Below, one piece after another: positions 1 to 12,322 of a stretch of DNA of 64,000 bases. The DNA is from CAVQBJ01 sp963819075 (lineage in GTDB: Bacteria > Actinomycetota > Thermoleophilia > Solirubrobacterales > Solirubrobacteraceae): contig CAWFUP010000002.1 of the NCBI GenBank assembly GCA_963819075.1, positions 1,178,001 to 1,242,000 of the forward strand. Reading direction: 5' to 3'. The notes under the pieces were generated by a model, which saw only the letters and a program-made list of their open reading frames with translations, did not search any database and was not told where the DNA came from. The number at the start of each line of letters is the position of its first letter. Position 1 is the first letter of the stretch. Both the position numbers and the translations under genes were made by a program.

Positions 1-3000
1 CTGGCCGTCGCGCACGGGACCGAGTACCCGATCGTTCAGGGCCCGATGACACGCGTCAGCGATCGGGCCGAGTTCGCGGCCGCGGTGGCCGAGGCGGGCG
101 CCCTGCCCTTCCTCGCACTCGCCCTGCTGCGCGGCCCGGAGGTGGCCGAGCTGCTGCGGCGCACCCGCGAGGAGGTCGGCGATCGCCCCTGGGGCGTCGG
201 CATCCTCGGCTTCGTCCCCGCCGCGCTGCGCGCCGAGCAGCTCGAGGCCGTGCGCGCAGTCCGTCCGCCGTTTGCGCTCATCGCCGGCGGGCGCCCGGAC
301 CAGGCACGCGTGCTCGACGCGGACGGGACGATCACCTACCTGCACGTGCCGTCCGTCGCGCTGCTGCGGCTCTATCTGCGCGACGGCGCCCGGCGCTTCG
401 TCTTCGAGGGCCGCGAGTGCGGCGGCCACGTCGGGCCGCGCACGAGCTTCGTGCTGTGGGAGAGCATGGTCGGCGCGCTCCTGGACGCCCTTCCCGCCGC
501 CGGCGGTGAGGAGGTGTCGGTCCTGTTCGCCGGCGGCATCCACGACGGGCTGTCGGCGGCGATGGTCGCCGCGATCGCCGCGCCGCTCGCGGCCCGCGGC
601 GTACAGGTCGGGGTGCTCATGGGGACGGCGTACCTGTACACCGAGGAGGCGGTGAGCCACGGCGCGATCACCGCCGCGTTCCAGCGCGCCGCGGTCGCCG
701 GCGAGCGCACGGCGCTGCTCGAGAGCGGCCCCGGACACGCCACGCGCTGCCTGCCCTCGCCGTTCGTCGATGACTTCGCCGCCGAGCGGCTGCGGCTGCT
801 GACCGAGGACGTCGCACCGGCCGAGCGGCGCGACCGCCTCGAGGAGCTCAACATCGGCCGCCTGCGCATCGCGGCGAAGGGCGTCGACCGCAACCCCGCC
901 TACGGCTCCGATCCGCAGGCCCCGAAGCTCGTCGACGTCGACGACGAGGCTCAGTGGCGCCAGGGGCTGTTCATGATCGGGCAGGTCGCCGCGATGCACG
1001 ACCGCGTCGGGACGATGTCCGAGCTACACGAGGCGGTGATCGGCGGCGCCGCCGAGCGGCTGGCCGCGCTCACCGAGCCCGAGCCCGAGCCCGAGCCCGC
1101 GCCCGAGCCGGCCGACATCGCGATCATCGGCGTCGGCGCGATCCTGCCCGGCGCCGCGGATGCCCGCACGTTCTGGGAGAACATCGTCGGCGGCGTCGAC
1201 GCCGTGACCGAGGTCCCGGCCACGCGCTGGGACTGGCGGCGCTACTTCGACGCCGAACGCGCCGCGCCGGATCGCGTGTACTCACGCTGGGGCGGGTTCA
1301 TCGACGACGTCGAGTTCGATCCGCTGCGCTTCGGGATGCCGCCCAGCACGCTGCGCTCCATCGAGCCCTTCCAGCTGCTCGGCCTGCTCGTCGCTCAGGC
1401 CGCGCTCGAGGACGCCGGCTACGGCGAGCGGCCGTTCCCGCGCGAGCGCACGTCGGTGATGTTCGGCGCCGGCGGGGGCGGCGGGGACCTCTCCGTGGGC
1501 TACACGGTGCGCTCGGCGCTGCCGGCGCTGCTCGGCGACGACGGCGAGCGCCTCATCGAGGAGCTCGACGGCCGCCTGCCGGTGTGGACCGAGGACAGCT
1601 TCCCGGGACTGCTCATGAACGTCGCCGCCGGGCGGATCGCCAATCGGCTCGACCTCGGCGGCGCCAACTTCACGGTGGACGCTGCCTGCGGATCGTCGCT
1701 CGCCGCGCTCACGCTCGCCGCACGCGACCTGCAGAGCGGGCTGAGCGACATGGCGATCGTCGGCGGCGTCGACGCGATCCAGAACCCGTTCGCCTTCCTG
1801 TGCTTCGCCAAGACGCAGGCGCTGTCGGCCGCCGGGCGCTGCCGCCCGTTCGACGCCGCCGCCGACGGCATCGCCATCAGCGAGGGCTTCGCGGCGGTCG
1901 TCCTCAAGCGCTTGGCCGACGCCGAGCGCGACGGCGACCGCGTCTACGCCGTCATCCGCGGCGTCGGGGCGGCGAGCGACGGGCGCGATCGCAGCCTGAC
2001 GGCGCCGCGGCCGGAGGGTCAGATGCTCGCGCTGCGCCGCGCCTACGCGCAGGCGCGGGTGTCGCCGGCCGAGGTCGGGCTCGTCGAGGCGCACGGGACC
2101 GGCACGGTGGCCGGCGACCGCGCCGAGATCGCCGCGCTGCAGACCGTCTATGAGGAGGCCGGCGCCGAGCGTCAGCGCACCGCGATCGGCTCGGTCAAGT
2201 CGATGATCGGCCACACGAAGGCGACCGCCGGGGTGGCGAGCATCGTCAAGACGGCGCTCGCCCTGCACCACCGCGTGCTGCCGCCGACCCTCGGCGTGGA
2301 GACGCCCAACCCGCGAACCGACTTCCCCTCGACGCCGTTCTATCCGAACGTGCAAGGCGCGGCCGTGGATCCGGGCCGACGACGACGCTCCGCGGCGCGC
2401 CGCGGTGAGCGCGTTCGGCTTCGGCGGCACGAACTTCCACGTCGTGCTCGAGGAGCACGAGGACGCGATCGCGCCCGACACCGAGGCGACACTGGACCGC
2501 TGGCCGGCCGAGCTGCTGCTCTGGCGCCGCGAGACGCCCGAGCAGCTCGCCGAGGCCGTCGACGGGCTGCTCGCCCAGCTCGAGGCGGGCTCGAGCCCGA
2601 TGCTCGCCGACCTCGCGCTCACCCTCGCCGACAGCACCTCGTCGGGCCCCGCCGCGGTGGCGATCGTCGCCGAGGACCTCGAGGACCTCCGGTACAAGCT
2701 CGCCGTCGCCCGCGACGCGCTGCGCGACGGCACCGAGCGGCTGCACCGGCCCGACGGGGTGCATCTCTCGCTCGCGCCGCTCGCCGCCGCCGGCGAGGTC
2801 GCCTTCCTCTTCCCCGGCCAGGGCTCCCAGGTCGTCGGGATGGGACGCGAGGTGGCGCTCGCGTTCCCCGAGGCGCGGCGCGCGCTCGAGCACGCCGACG
2901 CCGTCCTCGGCTGAGCGCCTGCCGCAACCGCTCAGCCGCTACATCCTCCCGCCCCCGTCGTTCACCGACGAGGAGCGCGCCGCGCGCCAGAGTGAGCTCA

Positions 3001-6000
3001 CCGAGACCGAGATCGCGCAACCCGCCCTCGGCGCCGTCGAGCTCGGCTACCTGCACCTCCTGCGCTCGCTCGGCGTGACGCCGCAGATGGCCGCCGGTCA
3101 CAGCTACGGGGAATTCGTCGCGCTCGCAGCGGCCGGCAGCCTCGGCGAGGACGACCTGCTGCGCCTCTCCCAGGCCCGTGGGCGCTTCATCCGCGAGGAG
3201 TCCTCCGAGGAGACCGGCACGATGGCGGCGGTCGCCGCGGGCCCCGACGCCCTCGCCGAGCTGGCCGCCGACCCCGAGCTCGTCCTGGCCAACCTCAACG
3301 GCCCGCGCCAGACCGTGCTCTCCGGGTCGGCCGCCGCGATCGAGCGCGCGCTCGATTGGTGCCGTGCGCACGACCTGAGCGCGCGTGCCCTGCCGGTCGC
3401 GTGCGGGTTCCACTCGCCCTACGTGGCCGCCGCGCAGGAGCGCCTGGCCGCCGAGCTCGGCCGGACCGCGTTCGCGCCGCCGGCCTTCCCGGTGTTCTCG
3501 AACACCACCGGCGCGGCGTATCCCGAGGACCCCGGCGCGATCGGCGCGACGCTGGCCCGACACCTCATCGAGCCGGTGGTGTTCGCCGACGAGGTCGCCG
3601 CGATGTACGAGGCCGGGGCGCGGGTGTTCGTCGAGGTCGGCCCCCGCGCCGTCCTCACCGGGCTCGTCGGTCGCATCCTCGGTGAGCGCGAGCACCTCGC
3701 CGTGGCCGTCGACCAGGGTGGCCGCCCCGGCGTGACCGCGCTCTTGCAGGCGCTCGCGGCGGTGAGCGTCGAGGGTGTGGCGCTCTCCAGCGAGCGGCTG
3801 TTCGCCGGACGCCGCGCCGAGCGCCTGAACCCGCGCACGCTCGAGCCGGTCGCCGGTCGGCCCGCCCGATCGGCGGCCACCTGGCTCGTGAACGGCGGAC
3901 GGGCGCGACCGGCCTCCGAGCCGCTGCTGCCCATCGAACCACTGCCCATGCCCCCGGTTAGCGAGGTGCCCATGACACACGCCAACGGTGCGCACTCCAA
4001 CGGTCACCACGACGAAGGAGAGCGGCCGATCCACCTTTCCCAGATGAGCGCGGGCGAGCCGCCGCCGGCGGCGCCCGCGGCTTCCGCGCCGGCACCCGGC
4101 GCGATCGTCGGGGAGCGGGCCGGCGACGTGATGGAGCGCCACCACCAGGTCATGCAGCACTTCCTCGAGACCCAGAAGAGCGTGATGCTCGCCTATCTCG
4201 GCCAGCCCGTCGCCCGTCATGGGGTGCGTCGTGGCGGGACCGTTGCGGAGGCGCTGCCCGCAACAGCGCCATCGCCCGCCCGCCCGGCGCTCGCCCCCGC
4301 GGCCGCCGAGTCCGCCGCGGCGCGGCCCGGTCGCCCCCCCGGCGGCGCCGGCTCCGGCGCCTGCGCCGGCCCAGGCGGCCTCGCCGCCGGCCGCCGCGGC
4401 CGCAGCCCCGGCCGAGGCGCCCGCGCCCGCCGTGGACGTCACCGCGCGGCTGCTCGAGGTGGTCAGCGAGCGCACCGGCTACCCGGCCGAGATGCTCGAT
4501 CTCGACGCCGACCTCGAGTCCGACCTCGGAGTCGACTCGATCAAGCGCGTGGAGATCGCCGGCACGATGCTCGAGGACCTCGACGTGCCCGACGGCGTCG
4601 AGCTCGACGTCGAGCAGCTCACGGCGAGCCGGACGCTGCGCGAGGTCATCGCGATTCTCGAGGGTCTCGTCGCGGGCACGGGTGCCGCCGGGCCGGCTGC
4701 GGCCGGAGCGGAGGAGGGGCAGTCCGTCCCTTTAGGGGATGAATCGGTCGATGGGCGCATCGGCCGGTTCGTCCTGCAGACCGCCGGCGCTCCGGCGGTG
4801 TCGCGCGACGCCCGTCTCGACCCCGAGGGGCTGGTGGTGATCGTCGACGACGGTGGCGGCGTGGCGATGGCCCTCGCCGCGCGGCTGAGCGAGGCCGGCC
4901 AACGCGCCGCCGTCGTCCCGGCGGTCGAGGCGGACGCCGTGACCTCCGTGCTCGAGGACATCCGCGGCCAGGGGTCGCCGGTGACCGCGCTCGTGCACCT
5001 CGGGGCGCTCGCCGACGGGGCCCCGCCGGCTCTCGGTGCGCTGTTCGCTCTCGCGCAGGCCGTGCGCGAGGACCTCGAGCGCGCTGCCCAGCGCGGTGGG
5101 GCGGCGGTGCTCGGCGCGACGCGGATGGGCGGTGCCTTCGCGGTCGAAGGGGCACCGGACGGACTCGACCCGCAGGTCGCCATCATCCCGGGCTTCATGA
5201 AGTCGCTCGCGCACGAGTGGCCGGGCGTGCGCGTGAAGGCGGTCGACCTCGACTCGGCCTCGCCGGAGCAGGACGCCGACCGGCTGCTCGACGAGCTGCT
5301 CGCCGGCGACGGACTCGTCGAGGTCGGCTACCGCGACGGGCAGCGCGTCACCCCGCTCCTCGTGCCCACGCCGACCGAGGACCGCGAGGCGGCCCCGCCG
5401 CTCGACGGCAACTGCGTCGTGCTCGTGACCGGGGGCGCGCGCGGGATCACCGCCGAGATCGCCATCGACCTCGCCCGTCGCTACGAGCCGACGCTCGTGC
5501 TCGTCGGGCGCACACCGCTGCCGACCGATGACGACGAGCTGAGCGCCGCCGTCGGCGAGCGCGAGCTCCAGCAGGCGATCATCGAGCGCCGGCGCGCGGC
5601 CGGCGAGACGCCGACGCCGCGCGCGGTGCGCGACGAGTTGCACGCTCGCCTCGCCGCGCGCGAGGTCCGCGACACGCTCTCGCGCCTGCTCTCCGCCGGG
5701 GCCCGCGCGAGCTACGTCGCCTGTGACGTCCAGGACCCCGGCGCCCTCGGCGCGCTCGTCGACTCGATCTACGCCGAGCATGGGCGCCTCGACGCGGTCG
5801 TGCACGGCGCCGGCGTCATCGAGGACAAGCTCGTGCGCGACAAGGAGCTCGCGTCGCTCGAGCGCGTGCTCGCCACCAAGGCCGGCGCGGCGCTGACGCT
5901 CGCACAGCATCTGCGCCCCGAGGGGCTGCGCTTCCTCGTGCTCTTCAGCTCGGTCTCGGCTCGCTTCGGGAACCGCGGCCAGGCCGACTACGCGGCCGCG

Positions 6001-7176
6001 AGCGAGGTGCTCAACAAGCTCGCCCAGCAGCTCGATCGCCGCTGGGACGCGCGCGTCGTGGCTATCAACTGGGGCCCCTGGGCCGGGACCGGGATGGTCA
6101 GCCCCGAGGTGGCCCGCCAATTCGCCGAGCGCGGCGTCGCGCTCATCCCGCTCGACGTCGGCTGCGCGCGCCTCGACGCGGAGCTGCGCCATGGGCGCAA
6201 GGGGGAGGTCGAGGTGCTCATCGGCGGCGCGCAGGACGTGCCCGTCGCGCGGCCCGAGACGGCGCCCGCACCGGCGCGGCGCGCGAGCGCGTCGTTCCTG
6301 CGCAGCTCGAGCACGGTGATGCGCCGCGAGGGCGCGGCGCTCGAGGTCATCCGCACGCTCGAGCCCGAGCGCGACCGGCTGCTCGGCGACCACCGCCTCG
6401 ACGGCATGGCCGTGCTGCCGTTCACCGGCGCCATGGAGCTGATGGCCGAGACGGCGCTCACCGCACACCCCGGGCTCGAGCTCGTCGAGCTGCGCGACGT
6501 GCGCCTGCAGGACGGCGTCACCATCAAGGGAGACAACGCCACGGTCCGCGTCGTCGCCTCGGCCGCCTCGCCGGGCGAGGACGGGGAGCAGATCGTCGAG
6601 GTGACGATCGACACCGCCGAGACCGGTCGAGCGCGCTATCGCGCCACCGCGGTGCTCGCCGAGCGGCTGGGGGCGTCGTCGCCGGGGGAACCCCTTCTCA
6701 CGGAGCTCGGCGCATGCCCGATCACGGTTCGCCAGGCCTATGACGAGTACCTCTTCCATGGTCCCCTTTTCCAGAACATGGAGGTGGTCGAGGGCCTCGA
6801 CGAGCGCGGCGCGGTCGCCACGCTGATCGCGTCGGATCCGGCCGAGGCACTTCACGGCGCCGGGACCGAGGCGGCCTGGATCCTCGACCCGATCGTCCTC
6901 GACTGCGCGCTGCAGGTCCAGCTGCTGTGGGCGCGCGTGCACTGGGACCTCACCCCGCTGCCCGTCAAGGCCGGCTCGCTGCGCCGGTACGCGACCCCAC
7001 CGGCGCCCGGCTCACCGATCCGCCACGAGTTGCGCATGCGCGCCGGTAACCGCGCGCCGCTCAGCCTGGCCGACCATCGCTTCTTTGCCGCCGACGGCAC
7101 GCTGCTGGCCGAGATCACCGCCATGCAGGGCGCGGGCAGCCGCGCGCTCAACCGCCTCGGGAAGGTGCCGGCATGA
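1..7176 (+). CDS. Multidomain polyketide/secondary-lipid synthase (ER-like, KS, AT, ACP, KR, DH); 5' end outside window, three 1-base frameshifts
   Basis: Iterative type I synthase that would extend, reduce and dehydrate an acyl chain on its own ACP. The frame is open from base 1, so the gene starts upstream. Domains in order: a nitronate-monooxygenase/PfaD-like flavin domain (1-1070, motif GRECGGHVG); a Glu-Pro linker (1075-1113); KS (1114-2460; active Cys in DAACGSS, His in EAHGTGT and GHTKATAG); AT (about 2790-3730; Ser in GHSYGEF); a helical post-AT segment (about 4125-4205); Pro/Ala linker; ACP (about 4435-4670; Ser in LGVDSIKRVEI); KR (about 5400-6240; GGARGIT, Tyr in GQADYAAAS); DH (about 6300-7150; DHRLDG and DPIVLD). 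Frame breaks near 2354 (extra A), 2912 (one extra base) and 4334-4340 (C7 run, one extra C) are each repaired by removing one base, leaving about 2390 codons. Its stop overlaps the next start (ATGA). Domain order resembles PUFA and other secondary-lipid synthases; the product is unknown. Confidence 0.9.
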
Positions 7177-10100
7177 GCGCCTCTGCGACCGAACCGGGCG
7201 TGGCCATCATCGGCATGTCGTGCCTGTTCCCGGGCGCGCCGGACGTCGACGCCTACTGGCGCAACATCCTGGGCGGCGTCGATGCGACCTCCGACCCCCC
7301 GCCCACGGCGTGGGACATCCCCAGCTACTACGACCCCGATTTCGAGAACCGCGATAAGACCTACTGCAAGCGCGGGGGCTATCTCGGCTCGCTCGTCTCC
7401 TTCGCGCCGCTCGAGCACGGGATCCCGCCGGTGGGCGTCGGCGGCGAGCCCGATCAGTGGCTGGCCCTGCAGCTGGCCCGCGACGCGCTCGCCGACGCGG
7501 GCTGCCTCGATCTGCCGGCGGAGATCCGCGAGCGCACCGGGGTCATGCTCGGCAAGGGGACCTACCTCAACGGTGGCAACGCGATCGCCGTCCAGCGCGG
7601 TCTGATCGTCGAGCAGACGCTGCAGATCGTCGCGCGCCTGTACCCCGAGAACACGCCCGAGCAGCTCGAGCGGCTGCGCTCGGAGATGCAGCGCGTGCTG
7701 CCGGCGCTCAGCCCCGAGACGGTGCCCGGGCTGGTGCCGAACATCATCGTCGGGCGGATCGCCAACCGGCTCGACCTTATGGGTCCAACGTACACCGTCG
7801 ATGCAGCCTGCGCGTCGTCGTTGATCGCCGTCCAGCAGGCGATGACGCACCTGCGCGACGGCTCGTGCGATCTCGTCGTGGCCGGCGGCGCGCAGGTCTG
7901 GATGCCGGTGCCGGTGCTCAACATCTTCTGCCAGCTCGGCGCGCTGTCGCGGCGCGAGCGGATCACCCCGTTCGACGAGGACGCCGACGGCACGCTGCTC
8001 GGCGAGGGCATCGGAATGCTCGTACTCAAGCGCGCCGAGGAGGCCGAGCGCGACGGCGATCGCGTCTACGCGGTGATCCGCGGCGTCGGCGTGGCCAGCG
8101 ACGGCCGCGGCGTGAGCGTGATGGCCCCGCGTGTCGAGGGCGAGGTGCTCGCGCTGCGCCGGGCGTACGCGAACGCCGGAGTCGCCCCGTCGACGATCGG
8201 GCTGCTCGAGGCGCACGGGACGGCGACGCCGGTCGGTGACGTCACCGAGATCCAGGCGCTCACGGAGGTCTTCGGCACCCGTAACGGCGGCCTGCCCCAT
8301 TGCGCGCTCGGGACCGTCAAGTCGATGATCAGCCACACGATCCCCGCGTCGGGCGTGGCCGGCATGATCAAGCTCGCGCTGTCGCTGCACCATCGCGTGC
8401 TGCCGCCGACGATCAACGTGCGCCGGCCGAATCCCAAGCTCGGGCTCGAGCGCACGCAGTTCTACCTCAGCACGGTCACCCGCCCCTGGATCCACGGGGC
8501 GAGCGAGCCGCGACGCGCCGGCATCAACGCGTTCGGCTTCGGCGGCATCAATGCCCACGCGATCCTCGAGCAGGCCCCCGCGCCCGCGCCCGCGCACCTC
8601 CCGACCTGGGACAGCGAGCTGTGCACCCTGGAGGCCGACTCGGCCGCGGCGCTCGCGCAGTCGGCCCGCGAGCTGGCCACTCGGCTGGCGGCGGCCGGCG
8701 ACGCGTGGACGCTCGGGGACGTGGCGGCGACGCTGGCGGCACGGCTCGGCGCGGTCGAGCATCCGCTGCGCCTCGCCATCGTGGCGACGTCGCTGGAGGA
8801 CCTGTGCGCGAAGCTCGAGAAGGCCGCCGGCCGCCTTGAGCAGCCCGACACGATCCGCATCAAGGCTGCGTCGGGCACCTACTTCGCCGCCGAGCCGCTC
8901 GGGCGCGACGGCGGCGTGGTGCTCGTGTTCCCGGGCGAGGGCTCGCAGTACCCGGGGATGCTCAGCGACCTCTGCCTGCACTTCCCGCGGGTCCGCGAAG
9001 CCTTCGACCTCGTCGATCGGATCTATCACGAGCGTCCGCGCGCCGACGTGCCGAGCGACTGGATCTTCCCCCGGCCGTCCTTCAGCGAGGAGGAGCGGCG
9101 CGTCGGCGAGCGGCGGCTCATGGACATGGACGTCGCCGTCGCCTCGGTGCTCGCCGCCAACCACGCGATGCACGAACTGCTCGACGCGCTCGGCGTGCGC
9201 TACGACGCCTGCCTCGGGCACAGCACGGGCGACTACTCCGCGCTGGCCGCCGCCGGCGTGCTCGATCTCGACGACGACGAGCGGCGCGCCGAGTGGAGCT
9301 GGGCCCTGTACGACTGCTACGCGCGCGCTGCGTCGAGCGACGAGCTGCCCGACGCCACGCTTGCTCGCCGTGGCCGCCGGGCGCGAGGAGGTGGAGGCGA
9401 TCGTCGACCGAGGCCGGGGGCGAGCTGTACATCGGCATGGACAACTGCCCGCACCAGACCGTGCTCGTCGGTGAGCCGCAGGCCGTCGAGCGCGCGCGCG
9501 AGCTGCTCGTGCGCGACGGGCTCATCCACGAGCAGCTGCCCTATGACCGGGCCGTGCACACGCCGCGCTTCGGGCCGTTCGCCGACGTGCTGCGCGAGGT
9601 GTTCGCGCAGACCGAGATCCGCCCCGCCCGCACGGCGCTGTACTCGTGCACGACCAGCGAGCGCTACCCCGAGGACCCGGCGTCGATCCGCGAGCTGCTT
9701 GTCGAGCACTGGATCGCGCCGGTCGAGTTCCGCCGCACGATCGAGGCGCGCCACGCCGCCGGCGACCGCGTGTTCATCGAATGCGGGGCCCGCGGGAACC
9801 TCAGCGCGTTCATCGAGGACGTCCTGCGGGGCAAGGACTGCTGCGCCGTCCCGATGGATACGCAGCGCCGCTCGGGCACGACGCAGCTCAACCACCTCGT
9901 CGGGCAGCTGCTCGTGCATGGCGTCGAGGTTGACGCGACGGCGCTGCACGCCGGGCGCGCCACGACGGTCATCGATCTCGACGCGCCGCCGGCGAGCGAC
10001 GCGCAGGACGTCCTGCGTATTCCGCTGAGCAGCGGGTGGCCGATGCTGCGGCTCGGCGACGAGGCGGTCGCCGCCGTCCGCGGGGCCGGACCGAGCCGGC

Positions 10101-12022
10101 GCCGCGAGCTCGAGCCGGTGTTCCTCGAACCGACCGCGGCGCCGGAGGCCGAGATCGCGGCTGCGGCGAACGGTGACGGCGACGCGGACGGACTGCCCTT
10201 CGCCGACGAGGGCGATGACGGGTTCGGCGAGGAGCTGCTCGTCGGCGAGCTCGTGCTCGACCCCGAGGCGGCGCTCGCCTGGCTGAGCCCGCTCAGCGGC
10301 GAGGACGCCGACCGGGCGATCGACGCGCACCTGAGCACGATGGAGCAATTCCTGAGCGCGCACGCCGAGGTCATGCAGGCCTACCTCGCGCCGCCCTCAA
10401 CGCCGTCGCCGCTCGGCACCATCGTCGCGCGGACGAAGAGCGAGCTCGTCGCGCTGCGCACCTTCGACCCCGCCGAGGACGCGTCGCTCGACGACCACCG
10501 GCTCGGCGGAGCGCTCGTCGTCGTGCCGCTCACGCTCAGCCTGGCCCTGATGGCCGAGGCCGCGGCCGAGCTCGTCGAGGATCTGCCCGTGGTCGGTCTG
10601 CGCGACGTGCGCGCCCACCGCTGGATCGCCGTCGATGAGGAGCCGCCGACCGTCGAGATCACCGCTCGCCGGCTGAGCGACGACGGGCCGCACGTGCGTG
10701 TGCGCGTCCAGGCGCGGGTCGTCGAGCCGGCGCCGGCGGCCGAGCTGCCGCCCGAGGTCGAGGCCACCGTGCTGCTGTCCGCCGGACCCCCGCCGACGCC
10801 GCCGGCGATGGCGCCGCCGCCCCTCGGCGAGCCGTCGATCCTCGAGCCCGAGCGCCTGTATCGCGACACCATGTTCCATGGCCCGAGCTGGCAGGCCGTG
10901 CGCTCGATCGACGCGACCGGGCCGCGGGGCGTGCGCGCCCGTCTCGAGGTCCTCGAGGCGCCGGCGCTGGCGCTCGATCCGGTCGTGCTCGACGCCGCCG
11001 GTCAGCTCGTCGGGTTCTGGACGGCCGAGCAGCTGCCGCGGGGGCGCGTCGTGTTCCCGTTCCGCCTCGCCGCCCTGGACGTCTTCGGTCCCCCGCGTGC
11101 CGTGGGCGAGTCGCTCACCGGCGTCGCCCAGATCGAGCTCGTCGGCGACCTGCTGACGCGCGCCGACATCGACGTGCTCGACGCCGATGGGCGACCGTGG
11201 ATGCGCCTCAGCGGCTGGGAGGACAAGCGCTTCGACCTGTCGCCGGCGCTCGAGCCGCTCGTGCTCGGCGCGGAGGGCGCGACGATGTCCGTGCCCTGGC
11301 CGGCGCCCATCGCGGCCGAGCTTCGCGACGGCCGCGCCGTGCAGTGCCGGCGCATCCCGGTGCCCGGCGCCGCGGACGCCGACCTCTGGGGGCGCATCTG
11401 GGCCCAGCGCGTGCTCGGCCCGGACGAGCGCCGCGAATTCGCCGACCTGCGCATGCCGCCCGCGCGGCGGGTGGCATGGCTGGCCGGACGCACCGCCGCC
11501 AAGGAGGCGCTCGCCGAGCTGCTGCTTCGTCACCACGGACGCCAGGCCGACCTGCGCGACATCCGGCTCTCCGCCGACGCGCGCGGCCGTCCCGTGGCCA
11601 GCGGCCCGGCGCTCGACGGCCTGCCGACCGGGCCCGCCGTGTCGATCTCCCACCGCGGCGCGCACGCGGTCGCCCTCGTCGCGCTCGACGGAATGCCGGG
11701 CATCGACCTCGAGGTCGCCGGACCGCCGCCCGAGCGCTTCAGCGATGTGGCCTTCGCCGAGGGCGAGCGCGCGCTGCTCGCCGGGCTGGATGAGACCTGG
11801 CCGCTGCGGTGCTTCTGTGCCAAGGAGGCCGCCGGCAAGGCGCTCGGCATCGGCCTCCCGCACGGCCCGCGCGGCATGACGGTGACCGCCGTCGACACCG
11901 ACGCGCAGGCCGTGACGGTCCGCGCCTCCGACGCCGACGGCCCCGAGCTGTCGGTGCGCTGCACGCAGGAGGACGACGTGATCGTCGCCACGACACTCAT
12001 CGAGAAAGGAGCGCCGCGATGA
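7173..12022 (+). CDS. Second synthase subunit: KS-AT-DH with C-terminal phosphopantetheinyl transferase; two 1-base frameshifts
   Basis: Partner synthase carrying its own ACP-activating enzyme. KS lies at about 7200-8580 (Cys in DAACASS, His in EAHGTAT, and an atypical third motif SHTIPASG). AT spans about 8915-9890 (FPGEGSQYPG, nucleophile in GHSTGD). A post-AT helical motif (MEQFL...VMQAYL, about 10340-10390) matches the one in the first synthase, but no ACP follows it. A hotdog DH follows (about 10430-11230; DHRLGG, then DPVVLD). The C terminus is a Sfp-type phosphopantetheinyl transferase (about 11340-12015; GRTAAKEA, GIDLEVA, FCAKEAAGKALG). Two single-base insertions near 9361-9362 (TT) and 9408-9409 (CC) break the AT; removing one base at each restores a frame of about 1615 residues. 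ATGA overlaps at both ends suggest translational coupling. With no ACP of its own it must use the ACP of the upstream subunit or the free ACP downstream. Confidence 0.9.
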
Positions 12023-12321
12023 CGCCCACCGACCCACAGGTCCAGGACGAGCTGCTGGCCATGGTGAGCGAGCTCGCCGAGGACTGGGAGTACGACGGCG
12101 AGCTGACGCCGCACACGAAGTTCCTCGCCGACATGGGCCTCGAGTCGCTCGACATCGTCGTGATCGGCACGATGATCCAGCACCGCTACGGCCGCCTGCC
12201 GTTCACCGAGTGGCTCGCCGAGATCGGCGAGCGCCCGCCCGAGGAGCGCGACGTGACGGTCGCCGAGCTCGTCGAGTTCGTCTGCTCCAACCGCGAGCCC
12301 GCCACGGTGGAGGGTCACTGA
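12019..12321 (+). CDS. Free-standing acyl carrier protein
   Basis: A 100-residue single-domain carrier protein. The phosphopantetheine attachment Ser lies in DMGLESLDIVVIG at about residue 40, and helix II follows as in classic ACPs. The ATG overlaps the stop of the preceding synthase by 4 nt, and only one base separates its stop from the next start, so it is firmly inside the operon. It is the natural substrate for the phosphopantetheinyl transferase domain fused to the upstream protein. It may carry chains for that ACP-less KS-AT-DH subunit or load a starter unit; the sequence does not say which. It is slightly longer than a fatty-acid-synthesis ACP because of a loop (LPFTEWLAEIGE) and an extended C terminus. 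Confidence 0.9.
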   Translation: MTPTDPQVQDELLAMVSELAEDWEYDGELTPHTKFLADMGLESLDIVVIGTMIQHRYGRLPFTEWLAEIGERPPEERDVTVAELVEFVCSNREPATVEGH

Positions 12322-12322
12322 C

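Noticed and set aside
1282..2733. Leftward long open frame opposite the first ketosynthase
   Set aside because: High-GC antisense shadow; the plus strand carries intact KS motifs with normal codon positions.
2350..9410. Programmed frameshifting or split synthase genes
   Set aside because: The shifts interrupt catalytic domains in mid-fold and no slippery site plus structure is evident. Similar indels occur in unrelated genes of the window, so sequence error is simpler.
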